The position numbers were made by a program, and so were the translations under genes. The notes below the pieces were generated by a model. The model searched no databases and was not told the DNA's origin. It was given only the letters and a program-made list of their open reading frames with translations. Below, in pieces: positions 12,966 to 13,460 of a stretch of DNA of 13,460 nucleotides. Within the stretch, counting starts at the first letter, position 1. Each line of letters begins with the position of its first letter. Source of the DNA: JBIIUJ01 sp044340025 (GTDB taxonomy: Bacteria > Pseudomonadota > Alphaproteobacteria > Caulobacterales > Aquidulcibacteraceae); NCBI GenBank assembly GCA_044340025.1, contig JBIIUJ010000070.1, positions 1 through 13,460 of the forward strand, read 5' to 3'.

Positions 12966-13460
12966 ATGTCGGAGCCGCTTTTGCTGGTCGAGCGCGAAGG
13001 CGCGATCGCCGTTGTCACGCTCAATCGTCCCGACGCGCTGAATGCGCTCTCGCGTGCCCTGCGCATCGAGATCAGCCGCACCTTCCGCGCGCTTGCCGCA
13101 GACGAGACCGTGCGCGCGGTGGTGCTGACGGGTGCGGGCCGGGCCTTCACCGCGGGCATCGACCTGAAGGAGGCGGGCGCCCAGGGCTTTGATATCGGCA
13201 TGGACGGCACGGAGGTGGATTTCTCCCCCGTTCTGGCGGCCTTTCCCTGGCCGATCATCGTGGCGGTGAACGGATTCGCCATCACGGGCGGGTTCGAGCT
13301 CGTGCTGATGGGCGATGTGATCTACGCGTCCAGCGCCGCGCGCTTTGCCGATACGCATGGCCGCGTGGGCGTGATGCCGGGCTGGGGCCTCTCGCAAAAA
13401 CTCTCGCGCCTGATCGGGCTGAACCGGGCGAAGGAGCTGTCGCTGTCCGGCAATTTCCTC
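12966..13460 (+). CDS. Enoyl-CoA hydratase/isomerase (crotonase) family, 3' end cut by window
   Basis: The first 165 residues of a crotonase-superfamily protein, open to the right edge; a full member is about 250-270. Seen: ERE..IAVVTLNRPDALNAL, then TGAGRAFTAGIDLKE (55-69), which supplies one oxyanion-hole backbone NH, and NGFAITGGFEL (102-112), which supplies the other. E111 matches the first catalytic Glu of enoyl-CoA hydratase (E144 of the rat enzyme). RFADTHGRVGVMPGWGLSQKL (126-146) aligns with the segment bearing the second catalytic Glu (E164), but the matching position is H131. Proteins with this DTH..VG..PGWG pattern are common but poorly defined. Activity as a hydratase is therefore uncertain; isomerase or another CoA reaction is possible. 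Probably co-transcribed with the gene before it. Confidence 0.9.
   Translation, partial: MSEPLLLVEREGAIAVVTLNRPDALNALSRALRIEISRTFRALAADETVRAVVLTGAGRAFTAGIDLKEAGAQGFDIGMDGTEVDFSPVLAAFPWPIIVAVNGFAITGGFELVLMGDVIYASSAARFADTHGRVGVMPGWGLSQKLSRLIGLNRAKELSLSGNFL

Overview
This 13.46 kb window is very GC-rich and densely coded, and looks like chromosomal DNA of an alphaproteobacterium. A large TonB-dependent receptor, a DUF2333 membrane protein, ACAD11-type and ZADH2-type lipid enzymes, and an apparently leaderless gene fit Caulobacterales/Hyphomonadales best. That placement is inferred from gene content and composition; no rRNA or other taxonomic marker is present. I find twelve complete protein genes (counting the first from its ATG) and one gene cut by the right edge. 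I see no tRNA or rRNA, insertion sequence, CRISPR array or phage gene, and no gene-free stretch longer than 300 bases.

Layout, left to right. A glycosyltransferase with an unusual N-terminal domain overlaps by 4 bases a PAPS-dependent sulfotransferase; the pair suggests synthesis of a sulfated surface glycan. Converging on them are a TonB-dependent receptor and, upstream on the same strand, a probably Tat-exported alpha/beta hydrolase whose expected catalytic His is Arg. Divergent from the hydrolase is an EpsD-like lipoprotein of the SurA/parvulin fold, then a ZADH2/PTGR3-like reductase. The reductase ends 3 bases from a convergent ACAD11-type acyl-CoA dehydrogenase. A CutA-family protein diverges from the dehydrogenase, and its 3' end overlaps that of a UspA-fold gene by 77 bases. 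The UspA-fold gene is translationally coupled (ATGA) behind a DUF2333 inner-membrane protein. Divergent from these lies a radical SAM enzyme with extra C-terminal cysteines and a promoter-like hexamer so close to the ATG that the mRNA may be leaderless. It is followed by a stand-alone CinA/MoaB-type domain protein and a crotonase-family gene that runs off the end.

How the genes may work together. The glycosyltransferase and sulfotransferase, possibly with EpsD, point to exopolysaccharide or surface glycan. The reductase, dehydrogenase and crotonase fit fatty-acid or other acyl-CoA catabolism, but they sit in separate transcription units. The receptor and hydrolase could take up and cleave an ester-type substrate. 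The genes look like ordinary housekeeping and accessory chromosome rather than one dedicated system. The least explained items are the radical SAM enzyme, the UspA-fold/DUF2333 pair, the MTase-like/glycosyltransferase fusion, and three enzymes in which a family-conserved catalytic or metal-binding residue is replaced (hydrolase, CutA, crotonase).
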